This document shows, piece after piece, positions 27,034-37,623 of a stretch of DNA of 64,000 nt. The first letter of the stretch is position 1; every line of letters begins with the position of its first letter. Under the pieces are notes generated by a model. That model was not told the origin of the DNA, searched no databases, and saw nothing but the letters and a program-made list of their open reading frames with translations. The position numbers were made by a program, and so were the translations under genes. This stretch comes from G965216745 sp965216745 (GTDB taxonomy: Bacteria; Pseudomonadota; Alphaproteobacteria; Rickettsiales; Anaplasmataceae), in assembly GCA_965216745.1 (NCBI GenBank), contig OZ244191.1, positions 992,001 through 1,056,000 on the forward strand, written 5' to 3'.

Positions 27034-30000
27034 ATGTCACCAGAACAAGAGCGAAAAAAACAAGAACAAGAACTACAACTAGCTATGTCAAAGATAGCTA
27101 GTCAGAATCAAAAAGTAGATCAGTCTGAAGAGATCCGTAAAAATTGCGGAAACCAAGAAAAATGCATTGAAACAGTTGTCAATATTTTTATGAAAATGGT
27201 CGAAGGAGGAAGCGAATCAGAGTTTAATGATGCGATTAATGTTATTAATTCAGAATTAACTCAAAATAAAGGAGTTATTTTATTAAATGGATCACTAATC
27301 GGAGAAGAGGCTATTGCTTCTAGTCTTTTAAGCAGATTAAATACCGTGCCACAAGGATCGCAACAAAACAATAAAAATAAAATAACTAAAGATGAGTTTA
27401 ACAAAATTCTGCTTGATGTTACTAATAAGGCAAAAGAAAAATTTAAGCCACATAATAATGTTATGAATGAAACACCAATTGAAGTCAATCGAGAAGAAGT
27501 AGAACAATTTTTTAAAACAAATATCCAAGAAAAAAAAGCAAGCCTCCAACAAATGGCGCAAAAAAGGAATCAAGATTCAAAAAAGAGAACAGATTTACGT
27601 GCAACCATAAAATCTTCAATTATACAATATTCTGAAACTGATAAAGAAAGATCTACAAATTTCTCTAAAATCTTAAATGGAACAAGAGAAGTTCAAAAAC
27701 CAGATAAAAACCCTTTGAAAACTATTTTCTCTTACAAACCTTCAAGCGATACAAAAACAATAGATGACTTCGTCAAAGCATGTAATGGTATTGTTAAAGA
27801 AGAAGCACATTCCAAAAAAGATTCTACAAAAATTCTTAGCCAATTAGATGGAGCTGAGAAAACTGAAATTATAAAACTTGCAAAAGATATTCAACTATAT
27901 AATGATATTTATGGACTTAATACCATAACTCCAGTAAGGAGAGAAACATTAAATTTAGTAGCAGCACCACAGTATCTGTTCTCTCAACAACAAATTGCAG
28001 ACATATGTGAAACACATGATCTTGCTGATCAACTTGTTAATTTTCAAAATAATAATATTAATGATATTAGAAATATAGCGGTAGAGTTTGTAAATAGTTT
28101 AGGGTTTGCATTTGGTGGTATACAACCAGGTTTTACTAAAAATGATTTTGATGAAATTTTTAATCTCATACACTCATTTAATCTCTCTAATAATAATATA
28201 AACGAAGGACAACAACAGAGTATAAATCTTATATTAAATGCTCTTATTAATCTAAAAAACGCTGCCATTGATTCTGAACAAAGTCTTGATGTTATGAACG
28301 ATGCAGATTTTAGAGCAATGAAGGATGATACTAGAAGAAACGAAAGACTAGAAAATGGCCTTAATATTGAGCGAGGACCACTACAATATATAGAATTAGT
28401 AAACTATATAGCAAATTATGAGTTTGTTAGAAATAACATTAAAAAAGACATAGAGAATGTACAAAAAAAGATTACAGAGTTAAGGCGTATTAAAATAATT
28501 CAACACAGTACAAACATTGGATTAGAAGAAAATCTAGAGAATGATATTGATTTAAATAGTATTTATTCTGATACAAGTGATTTGTATTTTGATGCAGAAA
28601 GTGTTTTTTATTTTGATCCAGAAGAGAGACCTCAGTCCATAGCTAATGAAACAGAAGAAAGCTCAGATGCCTCAGAAAGCTCAGAAAGCTCAGATTCCTC
28701 AGAAAGCTCAGATTCCTCAGAAAGCTCAGATGCCTCAGATAATTCTCTTGACTCACTGGATGATATTACACCATATAATGATGGTAACAACACATTTTTT
28801 AGGAATATTGTGTTAAACCGTAATCAAGGAAGAGAATCAAATAACTTAACGCTCGATCTTGGTAATCCTACTGCGGACATAGTAAATGATAAGATTAATT
28901 CAATTGCTGCAGCAGAAGCCGAATTAGTTCAATTTCATCAAAGACTTGAAGAATTAGAACAAGCAAAGAATACTCATTCAAGAAATATGAATGCAGCACA
29001 ACGTTCAATATTTCAAAATCTTGATAACATTTGTCAAAAACGATCTGATGGTATTATTGATCAGGAACAGGCAAGAGATGTAAAAGCAACCATGCTCGGA
29101 GAATTTATTTATAATGTTAACAATCCAAATCAATTTTATTCGTTTTGTATGAAAGAAAATTTGAGAACAGCAGCTCGTGCAGGTGAAATTGGGACAGGAA
29201 CTGGAACTAATTTTTTTAATAAAACCTTACACACAAAGCACAAAAATTTATTCACAAAAATCCAGAATTTTGGAGAAAGCTTCACAAATGGAAGCTCAAA
29301 GACTAAGATTGATAATTATTTCCAAATTGCAACTAATGCTCTTGAAGCTTTTAGACAAGAATTTGAACAAAACTTTGAAGATTCACCATTTTTAAATGAG
29401 TCATTTAAAAATTTATCTGAAAAATTAGATGAACTTACCGGTACTTATCATAAGTATTCTAGTATTTTCAGAACTGTTGATTATAGTTTAAACGCACAAC
29501 AAGAAGTAAATAGCAATGATATTAACAATATAACACGTGTTATCCTTTTTAATGGAACAGCAGGTTTCAAAGAATTATTAACAAGAACTGAAGTAAACGA
29601 TAATTTAATATTAGAAGGTTTTAATCAAAATACAGCCATAAAATTGACAGAAAAAAAGAAAGAATGTCTGATATCCTTCTCAGATCATATAGAAAATAAC
29701 GCAAAGACCACAAAAGAGGATTTTCATAGAGCTGTGATTGATATGGCTAAAAAACAAACAAATCATGCAAGAAGTATATTTGATTATAGTTGTCAATTAG
29801 ATTCTGAAAATAAAATAGATGTTCTCAGAAAAGCATCTATAAAATTAAAAGATTCTGAGTTTTATAAAGCATTATCTGGAAGTGGAGCAAAAAAAGAAGA
29901 TAAAATATTGGCTGAGAACATAGTAGGTAAAGTATCATCATTATTCGACAATGACGCAATCCAGTCAGTAGAACAAAAAATAGATATAGCAGTAATATTA

Positions 30001-32004
30001 ATGGAATCCATGTTTGATCAAGCAAAATCAAACTCTCAAAACCAAAATCACAATAAAATCTCATTTCTTGAACTATGTAATAGAATTATCAAAAAAATGG
30101 ATAATCATTCAATCAATATTAATACTCTGGAACACGTTCTTTCTAAATTAAATGGCATATCATCTTCTGATTCTCAAGATATGGATGATCAATTAAAACA
30201 AAAATTATTATTGATTGATAAAGATGAATTTGAATGTCCAGAAATTCAAACAAAAGCAGAAGAAGCAGGGTCACTACTAAACGATAAAACAAAAAAATCC
30301 TTCATTGTTACAAAAGAACCTGATTCTGATGTTTATTCCTGTGTGATTGCTGATCCTGATAATAGCATTATACACATCTTTACAAGAACAAATGATAATG
30401 ATGCAGACAGCATTTATCATCCTTTGTTGCAAAACGTAGATCAAGAAAAGTACAATAATATACATGTACATCAAATAAATAATTCTGACAATCAAGTAAC
30501 ATCATTCGAAAAAATTTCCGAAATCATAGGTAGGTTATCATCATCAGAGGATTTCTTAGATAAATTAGACATGGCAGAATATGATACTAATAGGCAAAAG
30601 ATTTCCAACAAAGATTTCGAAATTTGTACAAATGCTTGGGAAGCAATAAGAGGACAAAGGTTGCTTTCTGAATCAGTTACAACGGAAGCAGATAAAGAAT
30701 TAATTAAAACTGATATCCAAAAAAATATCGTTACCTCACTTGTTAACAATTTACTTGAAAAAGGTAATATCTCTTTATCTCCGTTTGCTGATAGCACAAA
30801 CAAGGTAGAACCACAAAAAGAAAAAGAAAAAGGGGGAAAACAAAAAACAGAAACAGAAAAAAAAGCTGAAATAAGTTCAAGAACAGATTTGGAAAAAGCA
30901 TTGAATGAATTCGTCAATGCACTAAAGGAAAATAATCTAGAGTCATCTGTAAGTATTTTCAAAAAAATACTTGAGTCTATAAAAGCTGTTGGATCAGAGT
31001 TTGTAGATTTGAATTTCAACAAATTGAATCAAGTGGGGCAAGTTTTCAAAAGCTTGTTAAACAAAGAAACAGTGAAAGATGGTGTTAAAGAAAATAGTAC
31101 AAAAGAAGCACTTGAAAAGTTGTTTGTATCAGGACTAGGAGACAAGGATAATACTAAAGCTCAACAATTAACACATATCATGAGATTTTATGGCCCTATT
31201 ATTAGTTTGACGGCACTATTTGTATCATTAGGTACTGGAACAACAGCAAGTATTGCTATTGGACATGCATTAACAACTTTATCGGCTGTTGCATCTGTAT
31301 CATTTACAAGTTTATCGTTAGCTTCACCAATATTGCCAATATTTCTTGCAATTTCTTCTGCATGTTTGTCAATATTTTTGATTTCAGAATTAACAACACT
31401 TGTTCTTTCAAAAGATAACATCAAAGATAAATATAATCAAAATACTACAGGTCACAAATTAATTACTAAGAAAGAAATAGATAAACCAAAAGATGCTCTT
31501 TTAAATCTTATCATTGAACAAGAAAAACAAAAAATTGCATTAACAGAATTGTTAGATAAATGTGTAGATAATCCTGAGCAAGATAAAATAGAAGAAATAC
31601 TTAAAGCTGAAAAAAATCTTAAAAATGTGAACGATAATATTATAACAAAAACAGTTTTATTGAAAGATAATCTGAATTCAATACTCGAAAAAATGAAAAA
31701 GCAAGGTGAAGGTAAATTCCCAACTGATGCTCAAAATGGTGCAGGTGATTTGGTTAAGAATTGTTTGAATACAATAAAATTAGAAACACTAGCGCCTCAA
31801 GTCGAGATTCAACAAAGAATCAATACTATACAAGAATCCACTGTACGTACACAAGAGATTAAAAATGCTGAAACAGAAATCAAAAACATTAATATAGAAA
31901 ACGGAGAAGTAATCGATGAACAAGCAGGAGAAAATAAACAACCACCATCTACAAGTGTAAATGGTGCTCAAGGGGTTAATCAAGCAGTTGGTTTGGTAAA
32001 ATAA
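27034..32004 (+). CDS. Giant repeat-family protein, copy 2 (1656 residues), unknown function
   Basis: This is the longest of the three paralogs. The N-terminus (MSPEQERKKQEQELQLAM) and the last 930 residues nearly match copies 1 and 3. The central segment (27951-29212) is about 110 residues longer than in copy 1. It contains an insertion rich in Asp, Glu and Ser with a run of SSDSSE-type repeats (bases 28657-28740). The hydrophobic block lies at about 1385-1460. Differences from copy 1 in the conserved part are few and nearly all change an amino acid: EVNDN for GANDY, GTTAS for GTGVS, EKALN for EEALN, AGEN for AGQN. It ends QAVGLVK. No signal peptide or catalytic motif was seen. Confidence 0.88.
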   Translation: MSPEQERKKQEQELQLAMSKIASQNQKVDQSEEIRKNCGNQEKCIETVVNIFMKMVEGGSESEFNDAINVINSELTQNKGVILLNGSLIGEEAIASSLLSRLNTVPQGSQQNNKNKITKDEFNKILLDVTNKAKEKFKPHNNVMNETPIEVNREEVEQFFKTNIQEKKASLQQMAQKRNQDSKKRTDLRATIKSSIIQYSETDKERSTNFSKILNGTREVQKPDKNPLKTIFSYKPSSDTKTIDDFVKACNGIVKEEAHSKKDSTKILSQLDGAEKTEIIKLAKDIQLYNDIYGLNTITPVRRETLNLVAAPQYLFSQQQIADICETHDLADQLVNFQNNNINDIRNIAVEFVNSLGFAFGGIQPGFTKNDFDEIFNLIHSFNLSNNNINEGQQQSINLILNALINLKNAAIDSEQSLDVMNDADFRAMKDDTRRNERLENGLNIERGPLQYIELVNYIANYEFVRNNIKKDIENVQKKITELRRIKIIQHSTNIGLEENLENDIDLNSIYSDTSDLYFDAESVFYFDPEERPQSIANETEESSDASESSESSDSSESSDSSESSDASDNSLDSLDDITPYNDGNNTFFRNIVLNRNQGRESNNLTLDLGNPTADIVNDKINSIAAAEAELVQFHQRLEELEQAKNTHSRNMNAAQRSIFQNLDNICQKRSDGIIDQEQARDVKATMLGEFIYNVNNPNQFYSFCMKENLRTAARAGEIGTGTGTNFFNKTLHTKHKNLFTKIQNFGESFTNGSSKTKIDNYFQIATNALEAFRQEFEQNFEDSPFLNESFKNLSEKLDELTGTYHKYSSIFRTVDYSLNAQQEVNSNDINNITRVILFNGTAGFKELLTRTEVNDNLILEGFNQNTAIKLTEKKKECLISFSDHIENNAKTTKEDFHRAVIDMAKKQTNHARSIFDYSCQLDSENKIDVLRKASIKLKDSEFYKALSGSGAKKEDKILAENIVGKVSSLFDNDAIQSVEQKIDIAVILMESMFDQAKSNSQNQNHNKISFLELCNRIIKKMDNHSININTLEHVLSKLNGISSSDSQDMDDQLKQKLLLIDKDEFECPEIQTKAEEAGSLLNDKTKKSFIVTKEPDSDVYSCVIADPDNSIIHIFTRTNDNDADSIYHPLLQNVDQEKYNNIHVHQINNSDNQVTSFEKISEIIGRLSSSEDFLDKLDMAEYDTNRQKISNKDFEICTNAWEAIRGQRLLSESVTTEADKELIKTDIQKNIVTSLVNNLLEKGNISLSPFADSTNKVEPQKEKEKGGKQKTETEKKAEISSRTDLEKALNEFVNALKENNLESSVSIFKKILESIKAVGSEFVDLNFNKLNQVGQVFKSLLNKETVKDGVKENSTKEALEKLFVSGLGDKDNTKAQQLTHIMRFYGPIISLTALFVSLGTGTTASIAIGHALTTLSAVASVSFTSLSLASPILPIFLAISSACLSIFLISELTTLVLSKDNIKDKYNQNTTGHKLITKKEIDKPKDALLNLIIEQEKQKIALTELLDKCVDNPEQDKIEEILKAEKNLKNVNDNIITKTVLLKDNLNSILEKMKKQGEGKFPTDAQNGAGDLVKNCLNTIKLETLAPQVEIQQRINTIQESTVRTQEIKNAETEIKNINIENGEVIDEQAGENKQPPSTSVNGAQGVNQAVGLVK
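28657..28740 (+). repeat. Short Ser/Asp/Glu-coding repeat inside copy 2
   Basis: Units of 9 and 18 bases built on TCAGAAAGC, TCAGATTCC and TCAGATGCC recur without interruption, encoding SSE, SSD and ASD steps. The unit lengths are multiples of three, so slippage would lengthen or shorten the acidic stretch without breaking the frame. Copies 1 and 3 have no such stretch. Confidence 0.85.
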
Positions 32005-32034
32005 CCAATTACAACACATGTAATGAAAATATGG

Positions 32035-32073
32035 GGGGCTCTCTAAGCCCCTCATTATTGATAACAATAATGA
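32035..32073 (+). terminator. Double hairpin terminator after copy 2
   Basis: Same structure as after copy 1: GGGGCT at 32035-32040 pairs with AGCCCC at 32046-32051, then TCATTATTG (32052-32060) pairs with CAATAATGA (32065-32073). It starts 30 bases after the stop codon. Confidence 0.65.
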
Positions 32074-32934
32074 AAAATTATATATAAATTACAACATCAC
32101 TCAAACTATAAAAAAACAACAAGATTTTTTGGCATAAAGACATCATATAATTAAAAATAGATATAAAAAAATAATTCCATATAAGATGATTAGTGACAGA
32201 TAATAGAATAATCACAAAAAAAATACTATAGCATCGTGCTTTTATTGACAAACGTATACAATTAGAAAAACTAAAGATCCTGAAAATATATAAATGGGCA
32301 AGGAATCACGAAATCCGAACATGTAAAAATGTTACCCCCTGAAGATCAAGATGGCTTTGACAATAAATTATACCCTGGAACAATAGTTGTTGAAAAATGA
32401 ATCATTTCTCAGCAAAAAAATAAAAAAGTTTACTTCTGTCTAAACAAATACACATATAACGTATTTAGCAAATAATTTAACGCCAGGTCAAGAAACTGCA
32501 ACTAATTTAATCTTTAAAATTAACATCATCACTCATAGCTTCATACATTAATATATAATTTACCACATAAGTGATATTATTAATACTGAGCATCGTTGAT
32601 GCTGGATCGTTCAGCTAATACTGAAACTTTTTTATACTTATTCGCAACCAAGCAAGTTTCATTGTTGATTATAACACTTGAGATAAGTATGTGAATATTT
32701 TAAAACTTCTGTTAGTTCGATTATATATAACAATTAATTGAACAAGATAGAATCTTTTAAATTCAATTGCTATTATTAACGTTTCTAAAAAACTAGCGAT
32801 CCAAATTTTTATTTCAAGACTTAGATCAAATATGGTGAATCTTTCATGTTTGTACTTTAACAATCATCAAACATCTTTTTCCAACCATTATGATCTCAGT
32901 AATTGATTCTAAATAAATAATTAAGGAGAAAAAA
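32074..32934 (+). other. Spacer and leader between copies 2 and 3
   Basis: The spacer to 32395 repeats the copy 1-2 spacer, including the 23-codon frame (32329-32400). The leader from 32396 matches that of copy 1, with the intact T6 tract after the second hairpin and AAGGAG before the ATG at 32935. A 64-codon minus-strand frame seen in leaders 1 and 3 is broken by a single-base deletion and other changes in leader 2, so it is probably not a gene. Confidence 0.6.
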
Positions 32935-35900
32935 ATGCCACCAGAACAAGAGCGAAAAAAACAAGAACAAGAACTACAACTAGCTATGTCAAAGATAGCT
33001 ATTCAGAATCAAAAAGTAGATCAGTATAAAGAGATCCGTAAAAATTGCGGAAACCAAGAAAAATGCATTGAAACAGTTGTCAATATTTTTATGAAAATGG
33101 TCGAAGGAGGAAGCGAATCAGAGTTTAATGATGCGATTAATGTTATTAATTCAGAATTAACTCAAAATGAAGGAGTTATTTCATTAAATGGATCACTAAT
33201 CGGAGAAGAGGCTATTGCTTCTAGTCTTTTAAGCAGATTAAATACCGTGCCACAAGGATCGCAACAAAACAATAAAAATAAAATAACTAAAGATGAGTTT
33301 AACAAAATTCTGCTTGATGTTACTAATAAGGCAAAAGAAAAATTTAAGCCACATAATAATGTTATGAATGAAACACCAATTAAAGTCAATCGAGAAGAAG
33401 TAGAACAATTTTTTAAAACAAATATCCAAGAACAAAAAGCAAGCCTCCAACAAATGGCGCAAAAAAGGAATCAAGATTCAAAAAAGAGAACAGATTTACG
33501 TGCAACCATAAAATCTTCAATTATAAATTTTTCTGAAACTGATAAAGAAAGATCTACAAATTTCTCTAAAATCTTAAATGGAACAAGAGAAGTTCAAAAA
33601 CCAGATGAAAACCCTTTGAAAACTATTTTCTCTTACAAACCTTCAAGCGATGCAAAAATAATAGATGACTTCGTCAAAGCATGTGATGGTATTGTTAAAG
33701 AAGAAGCACATTCCAAAAAAGATTCTACAAAAATTCTTAGCCAATTAGATGGAGCTGAGAAAACTGAAATTATAAAACTTGCAAAAGAGATTCAACTATA
33801 TAATGATATTTGTGGACTTAATACCAGAACTCCAGTAACGCTAGAAAGATTACGTTTAGCAGCAGCACCACCAGAGGGCGAATTAAATCAACAAAACATT
33901 GAAGAATTATGTGCAACACATAATCTTGCTGATCAACTTGTTAATTTTCAAAATGATAATACTAATGATATTGGAAATATAGCGATACAGCTTTTAGATT
34001 CTTTAGAGGATAGAGGTAGAGAACAAGATAGTCGTAGTAAAAGTAATTTTACGATTCTTTTGCAAGGCTTAGACTTAATTAATTACAGTGATAATGTTAA
34101 TATAGACGAAGGACAACAACGGAGTATAAATCTTATACAAACTGCTTTTATAAATATCTATGAAGCTGCAATTGATACTGAAGAAAGTCTTGATGCTATG
34201 GACCATGAAGAATTTAGAAATAGTATTAATAGAGGATCACTAAGAAATGCAAACTTAATAGAGTATATAGCAGATCATGAGAATCAGAGAAATCGGATTG
34301 AAACAGCAATAAAGCGTGTAGAAAACAAGATTAAAAATTACCAAAGCGTTCAACTAAGTTACTCTAATCCTCAAAATCAAATACAAGGTGCTCCTCAAAA
34401 TCAAATACAAGGTGATCCTTTTAATCAACTCGTAGATGATAAGAATGATGCAATTGCTGCAGCAGAAGCCGAATTAGTTCAATTGCATCAAAGACTTGAA
34501 GAATTAGAACAAGAAAAGAATACTCATTCAAGAAATATGAGTCCAGAAGAACGTTCAATATTTCAAAATCTTGAGAACATTTGTCAAAAACGATCTGATG
34601 GTATTATTGATCAGGAACAGGCAAGAAATGAAAGAGCAGCAATAATCACAGAATTTACTAATACTGTTAACAATCCAAATCAATTTTATTCGTTCTGTAT
34701 AAAAGAAAATTTGAGAACAGCAGCTCGTGCAGGTAAAATTAGGAAAACAAATGAATCTAATATTTTTAATAAAACCTTACACACAAAGCACAAAAATTTA
34801 TTCACAAAAATCCAGAATTTTGGAGAAAGCTTCACAAATGGAAGCTCAAAGACTAAGATTGATAATTATTTCCAAATTGCAACTAATGCTCTTGAAGCTT
34901 TTAGACAAGAATTTGAACAAAACTTTGAAGATTCACCATTTTTAAATGAGTCATTTAAAAATTTATCTGAAAAATTAGATGAACTTACCGGTACTTATCA
35001 TAAGTATTCTAGTATTTTCAGAACTGTTGATTATAGTTTAAACGCACAACAAGAAGTAAATAGCAATGATATTAACAATATAACACGTGTTATCCTTTTT
35101 AATGGAACAGCAGGTTTCAAAGAATTATTAACAAGAACTGGTGCAAACGATTATTTAATATTAGAAGATTTTAATCAAAATACAGCCATAAAATTGACAG
35201 AAAAAAAGAAAGAATGTCTGATATCCTTCTCAGATCATATAGAAAATCAAGCAAAGACCACAAAAGAGGATTTTCATAGAGCTGTGATTGATATGGCTAA
35301 AAAACAAACAAATCATGCAAGAAGTATATTTGATTATAGTTGTCAATTAGATTCTGAAAATAAAATAGATGTTCTCAGAAAAGCATCTATAAAATTAAAA
35401 GATTCTGAGTTTTATAAAGCATTATCTGGAAGTGGAGCAAAAAAAGAAGATAAAATATTGGCTGAGAACATAGTAGGTAAAGTATCATCATTATTCGACA
35501 ATGACGCAATCCAGTCAGTAGAACAAAAAATAGATATAGCAGTAATATTAATGGAATCCATGTTTGATCAAGCAAAATCAAACTCTCAAAACCAAAATCA
35601 CAATAAAATCTCATTTCTTGAACTATGTAATAGAATTATCAAAAAAATGGATAATCATTCAATCAATATTAATACTCTGGAACACGTTCTTTCTAAATTA
35701 AATGGCATATCATCTTCTGATTCTCAAGATATGGATGATCAATTAAAACAAAAATTATTATTGATTGATAAAGATGAATTTGAATGTCCAGAAATTCAAA
35801 CAAAAGCAGAAGAAGCAGGGTCACTACTAAACGATAAAACAAAAAAATCCTTCATTGTTACAAAAGAACCTGATTCTGATGTTTATTCCTGTGTGATTGC

Positions 35901-37554
35901 TGATCCTGATAATAGCATTATACACATCTTTACAAGAACAAATGATAATGATGCAGACAGCATTTATCATCCTTTGTTGCAAAACGTAGATCAAGAAAAG
36001 TACAATAGTATATATGTACATCAAATAAATAATTCTGACAATCAAGTAACATCATTCGAAAAAATTTCCGAAATCATAGGTAGGTTATCATCATCAGAGG
36101 ATTTCTTATATAAATTAAACATGGCAAACTATGATACTAATAGGCAAAAGATTTCCAACAAAGATTTCGAAATTTGTACAAATGCTTGGGAAGCAATAAG
36201 AGGACAAAGGTTGCTTTCTGAATCAGTTACAACGGAAGCAGATAAAGAATTAATTAAAACTGATATCCAAAAAAATATCGTTACCTCACTTGTTAACAAT
36301 TTACTTGAAAAAGGTAATATCTCTTTATCTCCGTTTGCTGATAGCACAAACAAGGTAGAACCACAAAAAGAAAAAGAAAAAGGGGGAAAACAAAAAACAG
36401 AAACAGAAAAAAAAGCTGAAATAAGTTCAAGAACAGATTTGGAAGAAGCATTGAATGAATTCGTCAATGCACTAAAGGAAAATAATCTAGAGTCATCTGT
36501 AAGTATTTTCAAAAAAATACTTGAGTCTATAAAAGCGGTTGGATCAGAGTTTGTAGATTTGAATTTCAACAAATTGAATCAAGTGGGGCAAGTTTTCAAA
36601 AGCTTGTTAAACAAAGAAACAGTGACAGATGGTGTTAAAGAAAATAGTACAAAAGAAGCACTTAAAAAGTTGTTTGTATCAGGACTAGGAGACAAGGATA
36701 ATACTAAAGCTCAACAATTAACACATATCATGAGATTTTATGGCCCTATTATTAGTTTGACGGCACTATTTGTATCATTAGGTACTGGAACAGGAGTAAG
36801 TATTGCTATTGGACATGCATTAACAACTTTATCGGCTGTTGCATCTGTATCATTTACAAGTTTATCGTTAGCTTCACCAATATTGCCAATATTTCTTGCA
36901 ATTTCTTCTGCATGTTTGTCAATATTTTTGATTTCAGAATTAACAACACTTGTTCTTTCAAAAGATAACATCAAAGATAAATATAATCAAAATACTACAG
37001 GTCACAAATTAATTACTAAGAAAGAAATAGATAAACCAAAAGATGCTCTTTTAAATCTTATCATTGAACAAGAAAAACAAAAAATTGCATTAACAGAATT
37101 GTTAGATAAATGTGTAGATAATCCTGAGCAAGAGAAAATAGAAGAAATACTTAAAGCTGAAAAAAATCTTAAAAATGTGAACGATAATATTATAACAAAA
37201 ACAGTTTTATTGAAAGATAATCTGAATTCAATACTCGAAAAAATGAAAAAGCAAGGTGAAGGTAAATTCCCAACTGATGCTCAAAATGTTGCAGGTGATT
37301 TGGTTAAGAATTGTTTGAATACAATAAAATTAGAAACACTAGCGCCTCAAGTCGAGATTCAACAAAGAATCAATACTATACAAGAATCCACTGTACGTAC
37401 ACAAGAGATTAAAAATGCTGAAACAGAAATCAAAAACATTAATATAGAAAACGGAGAAGTAATCGATAAACAAGCAGGACAAAATAAACAACCACCATCT
37501 ACAAGTGTAAATGGTGCTCAAGGGGTTAATCAAGCAGTTGGTTTGGTAAAATAA
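32935..37554 (+). CDS. Giant repeat-family protein, copy 3 (1539 residues), unknown function
   Basis: This is the third paralog, starting MPPEQERKKQEQELQLAM after AAGGAG. The variable centre (about 33811-34764) is a patchwork. ENQRNRIET and the SPEE phrase resemble copy 1; AAAEAELVQLHQRLEELEQ and RSDGIIDQEQAR resemble copy 2; ITEFTNTV and GKIRKTNESNIF are private. A 24-base duplication encodes two NQIQG phrases. The conserved part carries its own changes (SIYVHQI, LYKLNMANY, TVTDG, LKKLF, NVAGD), again almost all non-silent. The hydrophobic block is at about 1269-1345. The C-terminus matches copy 2. Function is unknown; the family architecture suggests a long helical protein with a membrane-inserting C-terminal region. 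Confidence 0.88.
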   Translation: MPPEQERKKQEQELQLAMSKIAIQNQKVDQYKEIRKNCGNQEKCIETVVNIFMKMVEGGSESEFNDAINVINSELTQNEGVISLNGSLIGEEAIASSLLSRLNTVPQGSQQNNKNKITKDEFNKILLDVTNKAKEKFKPHNNVMNETPIKVNREEVEQFFKTNIQEQKASLQQMAQKRNQDSKKRTDLRATIKSSIINFSETDKERSTNFSKILNGTREVQKPDENPLKTIFSYKPSSDAKIIDDFVKACDGIVKEEAHSKKDSTKILSQLDGAEKTEIIKLAKEIQLYNDICGLNTRTPVTLERLRLAAAPPEGELNQQNIEELCATHNLADQLVNFQNDNTNDIGNIAIQLLDSLEDRGREQDSRSKSNFTILLQGLDLINYSDNVNIDEGQQRSINLIQTAFINIYEAAIDTEESLDAMDHEEFRNSINRGSLRNANLIEYIADHENQRNRIETAIKRVENKIKNYQSVQLSYSNPQNQIQGAPQNQIQGDPFNQLVDDKNDAIAAAEAELVQLHQRLEELEQEKNTHSRNMSPEERSIFQNLENICQKRSDGIIDQEQARNERAAIITEFTNTVNNPNQFYSFCIKENLRTAARAGKIRKTNESNIFNKTLHTKHKNLFTKIQNFGESFTNGSSKTKIDNYFQIATNALEAFRQEFEQNFEDSPFLNESFKNLSEKLDELTGTYHKYSSIFRTVDYSLNAQQEVNSNDINNITRVILFNGTAGFKELLTRTGANDYLILEDFNQNTAIKLTEKKKECLISFSDHIENQAKTTKEDFHRAVIDMAKKQTNHARSIFDYSCQLDSENKIDVLRKASIKLKDSEFYKALSGSGAKKEDKILAENIVGKVSSLFDNDAIQSVEQKIDIAVILMESMFDQAKSNSQNQNHNKISFLELCNRIIKKMDNHSININTLEHVLSKLNGISSSDSQDMDDQLKQKLLLIDKDEFECPEIQTKAEEAGSLLNDKTKKSFIVTKEPDSDVYSCVIADPDNSIIHIFTRTNDNDADSIYHPLLQNVDQEKYNSIYVHQINNSDNQVTSFEKISEIIGRLSSSEDFLYKLNMANYDTNRQKISNKDFEICTNAWEAIRGQRLLSESVTTEADKELIKTDIQKNIVTSLVNNLLEKGNISLSPFADSTNKVEPQKEKEKGGKQKTETEKKAEISSRTDLEEALNEFVNALKENNLESSVSIFKKILESIKAVGSEFVDLNFNKLNQVGQVFKSLLNKETVTDGVKENSTKEALKKLFVSGLGDKDNTKAQQLTHIMRFYGPIISLTALFVSLGTGTGVSIAIGHALTTLSAVASVSFTSLSLASPILPIFLAISSACLSIFLISELTTLVLSKDNIKDKYNQNTTGHKLITKKEIDKPKDALLNLIIEQEKQKIALTELLDKCVDNPEQEKIEEILKAEKNLKNVNDNIITKTVLLKDNLNSILEKMKKQGEGKFPTDAQNVAGDLVKNCLNTIKLETLAPQVEIQQRINTIQESTVRTQEIKNAETEIKNINIENGEVIDKQAGQNKQPPSTSVNGAQGVNQAVGLVK
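34369..34416 (+). repeat. 24-base tandem duplication in the variable part of copy 3
   Basis: CCTCAAAATCAAATACAAGG begins at 34369 and again at 34393, encoding PQNQIQG twice. Copy 1 has a single related phrase (FQNQVQG). It is in frame and adds eight residues. Confidence 0.85.
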
Positions 37555-37584
37555 CCAATTACAACACATGTAATGAAAATATGG

Positions 37585-37623
37585 GGGGCTCTCTAAGCCC
37601 CTCATTATTGATAACAATAATGA
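37585..37623 (+). terminator. Double hairpin terminator after copy 3
   Basis: GGGGCT at 37585-37590 pairs with AGCCCC at 37596-37601, and TCATTATTG (37602-37610) pairs with CAATAATGA (37615-37623). The unit homology ends 46 bases later, and the minus-strand fabF gene comes in from the other side. Confidence 0.65.
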
